A stretch of 64,000 bases of DNA from an uncultured Bacilli bacterium (GTDB lineage: Bacteria > Bacillota_I > Bacilli_A > RF39 > UBA660), in the NCBI GenBank assembly GCA_910588025.1, contig CAJUQG010000001.1:143372-207371 (forward strand). The letters run 5' to 3'. A program made the position numbers and the translations under genes. The notes beneath the pieces are model-generated. The model saw nothing but the letters and a program-made list of their open reading frames with translations, ran no database searches and had not been told where the DNA came from. Shown here piece after piece: positions 36,053 to 45,352 of the stretch (position 1 is its first letter; every line of letters starts with the position of its first letter).

Positions 36053-37105
36053 ATGAATTATACAAATTGGATTATTCCCATTTTTCTTATCATTTTAATA
36101 AGCGGTTTTTATATCGGCATAAAATTAAAAACCTTTCTTTCTTACCAACAAAAAAAGTACAAAATTTTTTATTGGATTACAATTTATCTCATTACCACCA
36201 GTCTCTTCCTGTTTCGAACAATCTTTGTCGGCTTTTTTCTATATTTTATACTCTTCAATCTTCTCTTTGACTTTATCAAAATAATTTTTCGTTTACTAAA
36301 ATGTACTTATCTTCTAACTTTATTAAACAAAATATATTTTCGTGGAATTCCCATCATTATTCTTTGTAGTCTTATTTCTTTGTATGGACTATATAATATC
36401 AATCATCCCATCATCAAAGAATACAATATTAAAATATCGACCAAACTAAAAAATTCTATTACAATCGGCATGATTTCTGACTTACATCTAGGAATGATAC
36501 ATAGTGATAAATTTCTAAATGAAATCGTTGTCCATGCCAATGAATTAAACGCTGATATCTTTATCTTTGGAGGAGATATTTTCGACGAATACACCCAAGA
36601 AGATTTTAAAAACCAGGCAATATTAGCTTTTAGTAAAATAAAAACAAAATACGGTATTTTTTACATAGAAGGAAACCATGATTTATTAAACAAGGATATC
36701 AAACAAAAACTAGAACAAAACAAGATTCAAGTATTAGATGATAAAGTGATTCAAATTGCTGATCTTATTAATTTAATTGGACGCAAAGATTATCGAAACA
36801 ACAACTTAGGAAATCCCCGAAAAGATTTAACTGACTTAAAACAAGAAACCAAACCATCTCTTCCTACCCTGCTTTTAGATCATCAACCCAAAGACCAATT
36901 ACTGGCCTCTTCTCTAAATATTGATTTACAATTATCTGGTCACACCCATGCGGGTCAAATATTCCCTGCTAATTTCTTCTTACAATATGGATATCACAAA
37001 CAACAAAATTATCAAATTATTGTTTCATCTGGCTACGGAGTTTGGGGATTTCCAATTCGTACCGCTGGAAGAAGCGAAATGGTGAAAATAAACCTTACAA
37101 ATTAA
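36053..37105 (+). CDS. Membrane-anchored metallophosphoesterase
   Basis: Three to four N-terminal membrane segments (about residues 5-115) precede a calcineurin-type domain with all metal motifs: SDLHLG, GGDIFD, GNHD, LLDHQP and LSGHTHAGQ. This is the YkuE/YaeI-like arrangement, whose members hydrolyse lipid-linked or UDP-linked phosphate esters such as UDP-diacylglucosamine; the substrate here is not known. GTG 36044 opens the frame, but ATG 36053 has GGAAGTG eight bases upstream. A weak extended -10 (TGTTAAAAT) lies just before it. Confidence 0.88.
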   Translation: MNYTNWIIPIFLIILISGFYIGIKLKTFLSYQQKKYKIFYWITIYLITTSLFLFRTIFVGFFLYFILFNLLFDFIKIIFRLLKCTYLLTLLNKIYFRGIPIIILCSLISLYGLYNINHPIIKEYNIKISTKLKNSITIGMISDLHLGMIHSDKFLNEIVVHANELNADIFIFGGDIFDEYTQEDFKNQAILAFSKIKTKYGIFYIEGNHDLLNKDIKQKLEQNKIQVLDDKVIQIADLINLIGRKDYRNNNLGNPRKDLTDLKQETKPSLPTLLLDHQPKDQLLASSLNIDLQLSGHTHAGQIFPANFFLQYGYHKQQNYQIIVSSGYGVWGFPIRTAGRSEMVKINLTN

Positions 37106-37111
37106 CTCACA

Positions 37112-37142
37112 AAAGAAAAAAAGAAGTATTACAACCTTCTTT
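37112..37142 (-). terminator. Terminator of the mraZ-pbpB transcript
   Basis: Minus strand AAAGAAG, a 9-base loop and CTTCTTTTTTTC form a seven-pair AT-rich stem with a T tail after the pbpB stop. Confidence 0.6.
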
Positions 37143-37169
37143 CTAAAGAATTTGGGTTCACTTCTTTAA

Positions 37170-39296
37170 CTATGTAACATGTAATTGTATTTCTAAAACG
37201 GTATCAAACTGGATTACACTATCGGTAGGAACATTTGTACTTTCCACAACTCCATAACCATTCAATCGATAAGAAATACCTAATAAATTACAAAAACGAA
37301 TGATTTCATTGGTACTCCATCCCACCACATCTGGCATTTTAAACTCTGTACCATTAGTTAATAAAAATAATTTCGATCCTTCCAAAACCGTCGTATTTTG
37401 TAGTGGATATTGATTTACAATATAATTACCATTCCCAAGTACTACAGGTTTCACTTTTACTTTTTCTAAATCAACTAAAGTTTGATCCACCTGTTTCGAA
37501 ATAAAATTAGAAATCGTAACGATCTTGCTCACATCAGCATCTTGCTTAGATTCTGTTAAATTTAAGACTTTAGCAATTTCTCCAACCGCAGAGGAAACAG
37601 CTTTCATAAGAGCCGAAGAATTACTTACTAAACGTTTGGTAGAAAAATAAAAGACATATTGCGGATTTTCATAAGGAAAGAAACCTGCAAAACTTTTAAC
37701 ATAATCATATTCTCCTGTTAAATATCCTCCACTATTAGAAGCGATTTGAGCGGTACCAGTTTTTCCAGCAATCGTCACATTATCCGGCGCATATGCTTTA
37801 TTATAAGAAAAACCGTTGTAAACCACATCATACATCATCTTTTTCATTTGCTCTATAGTAGTAACATTAGCAACTCTTCCTAATTCTTCTCGTTGCCCTT
37901 CACTCGTAACATTTCCATGAGCATCTACTATTTTAGAAATAATATATGGTTTTATCATAACCCCATCATTAGCAAATACCGATAAAGCTTGTAACATCTG
38001 AATTGGTGTAATCGTCATTCCTTGCCCAAAACTAGCATTAGCAAGTTCACTTTCATAACTAAAATCGACGATTCCTTCACTCTCCGAAGGTAAAGTAATT
38101 CCCGTTTTCTTACCAAAACCAAACTTTTCATAGAAATCCTTTAAAGCCCCTGCCCCCATTTCAAGAGCTAATTTTGTCGCTGCTACATTAGAAGAATAAG
38201 AAAAACCTGTATTGTAATTAATCGTTCCCCAACCAACATTATTAAAATCTTTAATTCTTGTTCCATCCTTTAACGTAATCGTTCCAGAAGAAAACATAGC
38301 ATTTCCATCATAAATCCCTGCTTCTATCGCAGCCATAAAAGAAAAAATTTTCATGGTAGATCCAGGTTCATATTGATAGCTCGTCAAAGGATTTAAATAA
38401 GAAGTAATGCCATTTAATGTATTCAAATCAAAATTTGGAACCGTTGCACTACCAATAATAGCTCCCGATTTTGCATCCATAACAGCAAATTGCGCCCAAT
38501 CTAAACTATGCTCATTTTTTAATTTAGTCAAAACATTTTCCAAAATAAATTGAACATTATTATCAATCGACAAATAAATATCTGCGCCACTTTCCGCTTC
38601 TTCTGTAATCTGGGTATTTGGTAGTGGATATCCATACGCATCCTGTTGATATTCCGTATAACCATCAACACCTTTTAACTGTTCATTAAAATAGGATTCG
38701 ATTCCCATTTCCCCTTGAATTTCCCCTTGTTCATTTCGTCTTGCATAACCAATTAAATAGGACGCATAACTCTTATTTTTATAAAAGCGTTTCGTACTAG
38801 AAATAAAACTAATCCCCGGTAACTCTAACTTTTGAATCGTTTTTTTAGTATCTTCAGTGATTCCTCTTCCACCAGGTCCCAATTCTACTTGATACAAATC
38901 TTGATTCAATAACTTTAAAATTTGCTCTTCACTCATATGAATAATAGGTGCAAGCGCTCTTGCTGTCCCTTCTTTATCAACCACATGCTGTGGCTTTTTT
39001 TCATTTTTAGTTCGAGAAGAAGATAAATAAGCAATAACAGTATATGACTTAACCGTTTTCGCCAGTTCATCCCCATTAACATCATAAATAGACCCACGCG
39101 AAGCATAAATTGGTTGCTTAGTAGTATTTCGATTATCGGCAAATTCTCGTAAATTAATCCCATCCACATCATTACTTAAAGAAACATAAGCCAACTTAGC
39201 TAAAATCAGCACAAAGAAAAAAGAAAAGACAAGCACTGTTATCTTTAAATTAATATTCATCGATAATCGTTGACGTTCTTTCCTCACTTTTTTCAT
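37170..39296 (-). CDS. pbpB: Class B penicillin-binding protein, divisome type (PBP2B/FtsI)
   Basis: Septal transpeptidase that works with FtsW. An N-terminal membrane segment (about residues 18-36) is followed by the pedestal (IYASRGSIYDVNGDEL). SxxK is in PGSTMKIFSFMAA, SxN in GFSYSSNVAA and KTG in AGKTGTAQIAS. The C-terminal region carries two PASTA-like modules, the last beginning FKMPDVVGWSTNEIIRFC. The length of 708 aa and the mraZ-rsmH-ftsL-pbpB order match Bacillus pbpB. ATG 39296 has GAGGA upstream. Confidence 0.93.
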   Translation of the reverse strand: MKKVRKERQRLSMNINLKITVLVFSFFFVLILAKLAYVSLSNDVDGINLREFADNRNTTKQPIYASRGSIYDVNGDELAKTVKSYTVIAYLSSSRTKNEKKPQHVVDKEGTARALAPIIHMSEEQILKLLNQDLYQVELGPGGRGITEDTKKTIQKLELPGISFISSTKRFYKNKSYASYLIGYARRNEQGEIQGEMGIESYFNEQLKGVDGYTEYQQDAYGYPLPNTQITEEAESGADIYLSIDNNVQFILENVLTKLKNEHSLDWAQFAVMDAKSGAIIGSATVPNFDLNTLNGITSYLNPLTSYQYEPGSTMKIFSFMAAIEAGIYDGNAMFSSGTITLKDGTRIKDFNNVGWGTINYNTGFSYSSNVAATKLALEMGAGALKDFYEKFGFGKKTGITLPSESEGIVDFSYESELANASFGQGMTITPIQMLQALSVFANDGVMIKPYIISKIVDAHGNVTSEGQREELGRVANVTTIEQMKKMMYDVVYNGFSYNKAYAPDNVTIAGKTGTAQIASNSGGYLTGEYDYVKSFAGFFPYENPQYVFYFSTKRLVSNSSALMKAVSSAVGEIAKVLNLTESKQDADVSKIVTISNFISKQVDQTLVDLEKVKVKPVVLGNGNYIVNQYPLQNTTVLEGSKLFLLTNGTEFKMPDVVGWSTNEIIRFCNLLGISYRLNGYGVVESTNVPTDSVIQFDTVLEIQLHVT

Positions 39297-39310
39297 AACT
39301 TCCTCTTTAC

Positions 39311-39604
39311 TTATTCATTTATTACTTTAATATTTTCATTATTATAACTCAAGCCTTTTTCTGTAGCAACTTGTTGAATCTTATCAAGACTTGCTAGCTC
39401 ATCAATCTGCATGCTAAGCGAATCATTTACATCTTTTTGACGTTCAATCTTAGCTTTCATTTGCTCCACTTCAATATTACTTTCTGACAAAAGAGCTTTC
39501 GTAAGTACAGTACAAAGTGGCATCGTTACAATTAAGAAAAAAATCATCCAATAAATTATTTTTTCTCCACGTACTATTTTAATTTTCTTTTTAGTCTTTT
39601 TCAT
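39311..39604 (-). CDS. ftsL: Cell division protein FtsL
   Basis: 97-aa bitopic protein with a basic cytoplasmic N-terminus (KKTKKKIKIVRGEK), one membrane segment (about residues 17-37) and an extracellular coiled coil (VEQMKAKIERQKDVNDSLSM). FtsL is poorly conserved, so the call rests on architecture and the invariant position between rsmH and pbpB. Its start overlaps the rsmH end by 14 bases. Confidence 0.88.
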   Translation of the reverse strand: MKKTKKKIKIVRGEKIIYWMIFFLIVTMPLCTVLTKALLSESNIEVEQMKAKIERQKDVNDSLSMQIDELASLDKIQQVATEKGLSYNNENIKVINE

Positions 39605-40532
39605 CCTCTTTTATCCTTTCTATAACTCGTAGTTTAGCACTGCGACTTCTACTATTTTCTTTCAATTCTTCCTCACTTGGAACAATTGGCTTTTTCGTTA
39701 ATATTTGTATTTCAGGTTGATATTCCAATGGAATCTCTGGTAACCCTTTCACCATTTCATCAACATTCGCATACGACTTAAAAATATTCTTCGTAATTCG
39801 ATCTTCTAAGGAATGGAAAGTAATTACACAAATTCTTCCTCCTTTTTTTAATAAAGAAATAGCATCTGGTAATACTTGCTCTAACACAGCTAACTCACGA
39901 TTTACTTCAATTCGAATTGCTTGAAAAATATTTCGTTCTGGATGCTTTTTATAAAAATAATTTGCTCCAACAGCTTCTTCGATAATATGTACTAATTCCG
40001 TCGTTGTTTTAATGGGCTTTATTTTTCGCACTTGCTCAATCTTTTTAGCAATTTGTTTACTTCGACTTTCCTCACCATATCGAAAAAAAAGCTCACATAA
40101 TTTTTCATAAGAATATGTCTCAAGTAAAGTCCTTGCTGTAAAATCCTTTGTTTGGTCCATTCGCATATCCAAGGTTTCTTCTCGCATAAAAGAAAAACCT
40201 CGCGATTCACTATCTATTTGTGGACTAGAAACACCTAAGTCAAACAAAATTCCATCTACTTTATCAATTCCTCTTCGATGCAATTCTTCTTTCATTTGTA
40301 CAAAATTACAATGAATGAGTTCAAAATTCGTACCAATTTTTGTCAAACAATCTTGCGAATATAAAATTGCTTCTTCATCTTGATCAAAAGCATATAGCAT
40401 CCCATGTGGAATTGCTTTTAAAATCTCACTAGAGTGTCCTGCATACCCAAGCGTTGCATCAACATAAACGCCATTTTCTTTTAAATCTAAAAAACGAAGA
40501 GCTTCACTTTTTAAAACTGAATAATGTTTCAT
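39591..40532 (-). CDS. rsmH: 16S rRNA m4C1402 methyltransferase RsmH (MraW)
   Basis: SAM-dependent methylation of 16S rRNA C1402 in the P site. It shows the start motif HYSVLKSEAL, the SAM loop DATLGYAGHSSEIL, DGILFDLGVSSPQID, SFMREETLDMRMD, the FQAIRIEVNREL helix and GGRICVITFHSLEDRI. 313 aa. Its ATG overlaps the mraZ stop (ATGA). Confidence 0.97.
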   Translation of the reverse strand: MKHYSVLKSEALRFLDLKENGVYVDATLGYAGHSSEILKAIPHGMLYAFDQDEEAILYSQDCLTKIGTNFELIHCNFVQMKEELHRRGIDKVDGILFDLGVSSPQIDSESRGFSFMREETLDMRMDQTKDFTARTLLETYSYEKLCELFFRYGEESRSKQIAKKIEQVRKIKPIKTTTELVHIIEEAVGANYFYKKHPERNIFQAIRIEVNRELAVLEQVLPDAISLLKKGGRICVITFHSLEDRITKNIFKSYANVDEMVKGLPEIPLEYQPEIQILTKKPIVPSEEELKENSRSRSAKLRVIERIKEDEKD

Positions 40533-40963
40533 AAATTCACATCCATAAATAAGTTTTCAGCGATATCCGACATATTCTCTTCACTATCTTCTAATACACT
40601 TTCCCATGCACTCTTATCCCATATTTCAATACGGTCGTTAGCGCCGATTATGACACATTCTCGTGTTAAACCGGCATAACTAACGAGTGGGGAGGTTATG
40701 CAAGTTCTACCTTGACTGTCGAACTCGCAGAAAGTAGCACCTGAGAAGAAAGAACGAGTAAAAGTTCTGGCATCTTTTTTTGTAAAAGGTAGAGTATTTA
40801 ACTTGCTAACCAGTTTATTCCAATCGTCTAGAGAATAAACATACAAGCATTTTTCAAGACCGCGAGCAATAATGAATTTGTCCTTTAATTCCGTCCGAAA
40901 CTTGGAAGGAAGTACAATCCGGCCTTTTTCATCAATATTATGATGATATTCGCCTAAGAACAT
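40529..40963 (-). CDS. mraZ: Transcriptional regulator MraZ
   Basis: AbrB-fold DNA-binding protein that regulates the dcw operon. It has two MraZ repeats: the first around MFLGEYHHNIDEKGRIVLPSKF with a following RGLEKCLYVY, the second around CEFDSQGRTCITSPLV. The frame extends to a GTG upstream, but family proteins begin MF[ML]GEY, and the GGGG Shine-Dalgarno sits six bases before ATG 40963. The protein is then 144 aa. Its ribosome site lies in the most downstream repeat of its own operator. Confidence 0.96.
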   Translation of the reverse strand: MFLGEYHHNIDEKGRIVLPSKFRTELKDKFIIARGLEKCLYVYSLDDWNKLVSKLNTLPFTKKDARTFTRSFFSGATFCEFDSQGRTCITSPLVSYAGLTRECVIIGANDRIEIWDKSAWESVLEDSEENMSDIAENLFMDVNL

Positions 40964-40971
40964 TTTCATCC

Positions 40972-41007
40972 CCCACTTTCTTCCACCTTGTACCACTATC
41001 TACCACT
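40972..41007 (-). promoter_or_regulatory. MraZ operator: four TGG boxes at 10-bp spacing
   Basis: On the minus strand TGG occurs at 41005, 40995, 40985 and 40975, each exactly 10 bases apart, in contexts AGTGGTA, AGTGGTA, GGTGGAA and AGTGGGG. MraZ is known to bind tandem GTGG-type repeats with this period upstream of its own gene. The array lies just downstream of the -10 box, where a bound protein would block transcription. Confidence 0.8.
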
Positions 41008-41036
41008 ATATTACACTAACCCCTAAAAAAAGTAAA
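41008..41036 (-). promoter_or_regulatory. mraZ operon promoter
   Basis: TTTACT (41036-41031), 17 bases, TAATAT (41013-41008) on the minus strand, immediately upstream of the operator repeats. Confidence 0.6.
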
Positions 41037-41095
41037 GAACTTCTCCCTACTTTCCAATATTTTTTGTAAATATTTTACTGTTAGAAAGAGAAAAC

Positions 41096-41124
41096 TTTAC
41101 GTTTATTTTCACATAAGCTATAAT
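41096..41124 (+). promoter_or_regulatory. murC promoter
   Basis: TTTACG (41096-41101), 17 bases, perfect TATAAT (41119-41124), 21 bases before the murC ATG. Divergent from the mraZ promoter. Confidence 0.6.
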
Positions 41125-41145
41125 AAAACAAATGGAGGAAAAAAT

Positions 41146-42525
41146 ATGACGAATTTAGAAACGATACAAAAATACAAAAAAATTCATATGATTGGCATTG
41201 GTGGCGTAAGCATGAGTGGCCTTGCCGAACACTTAACACATTACGGTTTTATAATTACCGGAAGTGATGCTCATGAAAGTGATAATACCAAACACTTAAA
41301 AGCTCTTGGCATTAACGTTCAAATTGGTCATCATCCCGAAATGATTTCAGATGCCGACTTAATTGTTTACACAGCAGCTATTCAAGAAAATGACTTAGAA
41401 CGCCAAAAAGCTCTAGAACTAAAAAAAGAACATATGGAACGCTCTGAATTTTTAGGTTTAATTACCAAATGCTACAAAGAATGTATTTGTATTAGTGGAA
41501 CTCATGGAAAAACAACAACAACGTCAATGATTGCTACTTGTTTTTTAGAAGCAGAATATGACCCTACTATTGAAGTTGGAGCTTACTTAAAAAATATTAA
41601 AGGCAATAACAAAACCGGAAATAGTGATTATTTCATATTAGAAGCTTGCGAATATGTCGATTCTTTTTTACATTTTTATCCCAAAACAGAAATTATTTTA
41701 AATATCGATAACGACCATTTAGATTATTTTAAAACAATAGATAATATCAAACATTCTTTTCAAAAATTTATTCAAAGATTAGATAACAATGGTTTAGTAA
41801 TTGCTAATTATGATGATGAAAATACGGTGGAAGTAACCAAAGATATACAAAGTTCACTAATTACTTATGCAATAGACCATAAAGCCGACTATCAAGCTAA
41901 AAATATTATTCTAGACTCCTATGGCTACCCTACTTTTGAATGTTTCAAAAACGATAATTACTTCTTTACGTTTACTCTGAGTGTTCGTGGATTTCATAAT
42001 ATATTAAATGCCTTAGCTTGTATTGCCACTTGTGATTACTATCAAATTGATGCAAAAATCATACAAAAAGGACTACAAAATTTTACTGGAGCCAATCGTC
42101 GCTTTGAAAAAATTGGAGAATATCAATCCATTCCTGTCTTCGATGATTACGCCCATCACCCTACCGAAATAAAAACAACACTAAATACAAGCAAAGAAAT
42201 ACCGCATCATGAAACATGGGCCATTTTTGAACCCCATACTTACACAAGAACCGAAGAACATTTAAAAGAATTTGCCAAAATTCTCGCAGAGTTTGATCAC
42301 ATTATTTTAAGTGAAATCTACGCTGCTCGTGAAACAAATACTACTGGCATTTCTTCTAAAGATTTATTAAAATTAATTCAAGAAAAAAATCCTAATTCTA
42401 TCTATTTGGACTCTTACGATAAAATCATCCTGTATCTAAAAGAACACGTCAGAAAAGATGACATCATTGTAACGATTGGAGCAGGTCCCATCAACCAAGT
42501 AGGATATCAATTAATTCAAAAATAA
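41146..42525 (+). CDS. murC: UDP-N-acetylmuramate-L-alanine ligase MurC
   Basis: Adds the first amino acid of the stem peptide. The N-terminal UDP-binding IHMIGIGGVSMSGLAEHL and GSDAHES are followed by the ATP loop CISGTHGKTTTTSMIA, the central NIDNDHLDYF, GANRRFEKIG, DDYAHHPTEIKTTL and FEPHTYTRT. All MurC signatures are intact. 459 aa, ATG with GGAGGA upstream. It stands alone, divergent from mraZ, outside the usual dcw order. Confidence 0.97.
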   Translation: MTNLETIQKYKKIHMIGIGGVSMSGLAEHLTHYGFIITGSDAHESDNTKHLKALGINVQIGHHPEMISDADLIVYTAAIQENDLERQKALELKKEHMERSEFLGLITKCYKECICISGTHGKTTTTSMIATCFLEAEYDPTIEVGAYLKNIKGNNKTGNSDYFILEACEYVDSFLHFYPKTEIILNIDNDHLDYFKTIDNIKHSFQKFIQRLDNNGLVIANYDDENTVEVTKDIQSSLITYAIDHKADYQAKNIILDSYGYPTFECFKNDNYFFTFTLSVRGFHNILNALACIATCDYYQIDAKIIQKGLQNFTGANRRFEKIGEYQSIPVFDDYAHHPTEIKTTLNTSKEIPHHETWAIFEPHTYTRTEEHLKEFAKILAEFDHIILSEIYAARETNTTGISSKDLLKLIQEKNPNSIYLDSYDKIILYLKEHVRKDDIIVTIGAGPINQVGYQLIQK

Positions 42526-42529
42526 ATAT

Positions 42530-42580
42530 AAAGTACCTTTTAAATTAGCACCAAAAAGCTATGAGAAAAAGGTACTTTTC
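42530..42580 (+). terminator. murC terminator
   Basis: AAAGTACCTTTT, a loop of about 22 bases and AAAAAGGTACTTTT give a perfect stem of about 12 pairs with a T-rich end. Confidence 0.7.
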
Positions 42581-42584
42581 TTAT

Positions 42585-42617
42585 GAAAAAAGACACATAC
42601 CCTTTTTATATGTGTCT
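42585..42617 (-). terminator. Terminator of the CDF transporter gene
   Basis: Minus strand AGACACATA, a 9-base loop, TATGTGTCT and a run of T. Nine perfect pairs, back to back with the murC terminator. Confidence 0.8.
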
Positions 42618-42641
42618 CCAAAATTTACATAAACTACTTTT

Positions 42642-43508
42642 TTATAAGTCAATCGGATTTACATGAATAGTAACCGTTAATAACTCAGGATACTTCTTTA
42701 ATAGCTTTTTTTCTAAAAGATCTGCAATTTCATGACTTTCAAAAGTCGATAAATTTCCATCCACTAAAATAGATAAAATCAAAATATATTGATACCCCAC
42801 AGGTGTTGTTTCAAATTTACTAATTCCCTCTATCTTTGGATTTCGTAAAATATACTTTTTAATCACCTTTACACGGTACTCATCCATCGCATGATCCATT
42901 AAAATAGCATAACTATCAAAGAAAATTTTAATTCCAGAATAAGCAATCCAAAAAGCGATTCCCATACTAGTTATACTATCAAAAAAAGCAAATGGTAATT
43001 GAGATAAAAGAATTGATATTAATGTAAAAGAAGTAACAATCATATCATTACGATGGTCTAACATATTTGACTCTACCAAAATACTTTTCGTTTCTTGAAA
43101 AATCTTTTTTGAATAAAAATACAAAATTCCCTTCACTAAAATCGTAATAAGACAGACCGCAATCAATAACCCTGAAAACTCTAACTCATGACCTGTAAAC
43201 AGACCTTTTAATGCTTCAATAAAAATAAAAAGAGCACCAAAAACCATCGACAAACTAACAAAAAGAGAAAATAAAAATTCAGCTTTGCCATGTCCAAAAT
43301 GATGGTCACAATCGCGAGGCTTTTCGGCAATTTTTCCTCCTAATAATGTCATAAAAGAAGCAAAAATATCCATAGTACTATTTATACCATCAGCAATCAT
43401 TGCTTGACTAGAAAAAACAATTCCACTACTAAGCTTAATAAGCATCAAAAAAAGATTTCCCAAAATCCCGAAAAATCCAACTCGACTGACTTGTTTCATG
43501 CGTTTCAT
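42642..43508 (-). CDS. Cation diffusion facilitator metal transporter
   Basis: Divalent-metal/proton antiporter with six membrane segments. Metal-site residues are visible in MIADGINSTMDI (second helix) and MLDHRNDMIVT (fifth helix), with the loop DCDHHFGHGKAE typical of the family. The short C-terminal cytoplasmic domain contains FESHEIADLLEKKL. At the first position of the second-helix site Asp-Gly-x-Asn replaces the more usual Asp-x-x-His, a pattern seen in Mn/Fe-type members. SD AGAGGTG precedes ATG 43508. Confidence 0.92.
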   Translation of the reverse strand: MKRMKQVSRVGFFGILGNLFLMLIKLSSGIVFSSQAMIADGINSTMDIFASFMTLLGGKIAEKPRDCDHHFGHGKAEFLFSLFVSLSMVFGALFIFIEALKGLFTGHELEFSGLLIAVCLITILVKGILYFYSKKIFQETKSILVESNMLDHRNDMIVTSFTLISILLSQLPFAFFDSITSMGIAFWIAYSGIKIFFDSYAILMDHAMDEYRVKVIKKYILRNPKIEGISKFETTPVGYQYILILSILVDGNLSTFESHEIADLLEKKLLKKYPELLTVTIHVNPIDL

Positions 43509-43569
43509 AATACACCTCTTAGAATCTTAAGAATAACATAATTTTAGCGAGCTTGCAAACCAAGATATC

Positions 43570-43602
43570 AAAAAAAAGAAAGTTAGATATATCTTTCCTT
43601 TT
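43570..43602 (-). terminator. Probable terminator after the ABC exporter gene
   Basis: Minus strand GAAAG, a 10-base loop, CTTTC and a long T run about 35 bases after the stop. The central stem is short. Confidence 0.45.
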
Positions 43603-43627
43603 TGAAAAACAAAGATTATTGAAAGAA

Positions 43628-45283
43628 CTATTTTTGTAAATGAACTCGACCACGTTCTACTTCAAAAATACTATCTGCAATATCCGAAATATCATCATTT
43701 GCCGAAAACAAAAGAATCGTTTTCTTCTCATGAAATTTAGTTAAAATACTCTTAATTTCCCTTTTATCCTCAGCACTCAAATAATTAGGAAATTCATATA
43801 AAATTAAAATTTCATTTTTCATAAGTAATAAACGTGCTAAACTTAACAAATATAATTCTCGTTTTGGTAAAGCATTCGCTTCATATCTTAACCCCTTAGG
43901 TAAACTAAGAATATAATCATAAATTCCAACTTGTTTTAAAACATCTATAATATGCTCTTTATTCCCATCTATCAACTTCATATTTCGTAGAATCGATCCA
44001 TGGAAAAAGAAAGGTTTCGTGGTCAAATAATTAACATTTTGACGATAATTCTTTTCATCATAATCACAGATTTTAAATTGATCTACATAAATTTCTCCTT
44101 CTGTTGCCGTAATCATACGACGTAACAAATAAAAAATGGTTCGTTTTCCACTATTCTTTGCTCCATGAAACAAAACCGTTTGATTAGATTTAATATGAAT
44201 ATTGACATCTTTTAAATCATTCAATTCAAAATCATCAACTTGTGAAGCATCATAAGAAACATGAATAAAATCTATTTCTCCTTTTACATCATCTTTTTGA
44301 AGAGTTCCAAAATCAATTCTCTGCTTTTCATCAAAATTTAAAATAATATTGACACGATTACAAGTAACATAAGCATTTTTTAACTCCGTTAATACTCCCA
44401 TAAAGTCTTTACTATTTGTTACACTATCCGTTAAATAAGAAACTACGATTAAATAAACTGTAAGTGTCAAATTACCAGATGACAATAAATAAATTAAAAC
44501 CAAAGTAATCAAATAAATAACACTTTTATAATATCCAAAAAAATTATTTTCTAACATAGAATTTGCCATAATCTTTTTGTGTTGTGCTTTCATAAATTGC
44601 TCATTTTTTCGTGAAAACTCTTGTTCCATTTTTTGCGTCAAAGCATAAGAATCAATCATATTTTTAGAAGATAAAATTTCAGAAAAAGTTTCAAATTCTG
44701 AATCTACTTTTTCTTTTACATTCTTGATTGCCATACTAATTCTTGTATTAATCCAATTTAAAACTTTATAATTTAAAAGAACCACAAATAACACCACAAA
44801 ACCAATAGGAATAGATACTGTAAATACATATCCTAACGTTAACAAGGTTGACAAAAGATAGCGAAAACGCGAACAGATTTGGTCACTAAATTTAGCAGTA
44901 TCGTAAGCATCACTATGAAAAATATTAATCAACTTTTCTTTAGAAATATGTACAAAGTTTTTTTCTTTTCCATGAATAATTTTATAAAAAATTCTTTTTT
45001 GAAGTCTTTTATAAATATCGCCAATTAGGTTATAAGTATTTTGATAATTTAAGATCCAAGAAAACTGACGCAATAACACAAAACATAATCCTAATGTCAA
45101 ACAAAAAATTGCCATTTTAAAATTACCTTCTGCTAAACTAGTTGTTACTTTAGCAACATACATCGACTCACAAACCAAACAAATACTAACTACGATTACC
45201 GTTGCAAATTGAAAAAACCAATAAGTTTTCTTCGGCTTACATAATTGGTACCATTCCTTAAACATTTGAATATTTTCTTTCAC
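43628..45283 (-). CDS. ABC exporter half-transporter with degenerate ATPase
   Basis: Six membrane segments (about residues 15-310) precede a nucleotide-binding domain of the exporter type. The P-loop is present in altered form (HGAKNSGKRTIF, with Arg before Thr). The LSGGQ signature is replaced by LPKRE before LYLLSLARLLL. Walker B reads ILILYEFP, so the Mg-binding Asp is Tyr although the following Glu remains. The switch His is missing (TILLFSANDDIS). Such a domain should hydrolyse ATP poorly; it may work in a heterodimer or not as a transporter. GTG 45283 is the start, preceded by AAGGGTG. No partner half-transporter lies beside it. Confidence 0.82.
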   Translation of the reverse strand: MKENIQMFKEWYQLCKPKKTYWFFQFATVIVVSICLVCESMYVAKVTTSLAEGNFKMAIFCLTLGLCFVLLRQFSWILNYQNTYNLIGDIYKRLQKRIFYKIIHGKEKNFVHISKEKLINIFHSDAYDTAKFSDQICSRFRYLLSTLLTLGYVFTVSIPIGFVVLFVVLLNYKVLNWINTRISMAIKNVKEKVDSEFETFSEILSSKNMIDSYALTQKMEQEFSRKNEQFMKAQHKKIMANSMLENNFFGYYKSVIYLITLVLIYLLSSGNLTLTVYLIVVSYLTDSVTNSKDFMGVLTELKNAYVTCNRVNIILNFDEKQRIDFGTLQKDDVKGEIDFIHVSYDASQVDDFELNDLKDVNIHIKSNQTVLFHGAKNSGKRTIFYLLRRMITATEGEIYVDQFKICDYDEKNYRQNVNYLTTKPFFFHGSILRNMKLIDGNKEHIIDVLKQVGIYDYILSLPKGLRYEANALPKRELYLLSLARLLLMKNEILILYEFPNYLSAEDKREIKSILTKFHEKKTILLFSANDDISDIADSIFEVERGRVHLQK

Positions 45284-45329
45284 AACTACACACCCTTTAT
45301 GATAAAAAAATTATACCAAAAATAAAAGC

Positions 45330-45352
45330 AAAAAAAAAGAGTCTAAGCTCTT
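45330..45352 (-). terminator. efp terminator
   Basis: Minus strand AAGAG, a 6-base loop containing the efp stop codon, CTCTT and eight or more T. Confidence 0.65.
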
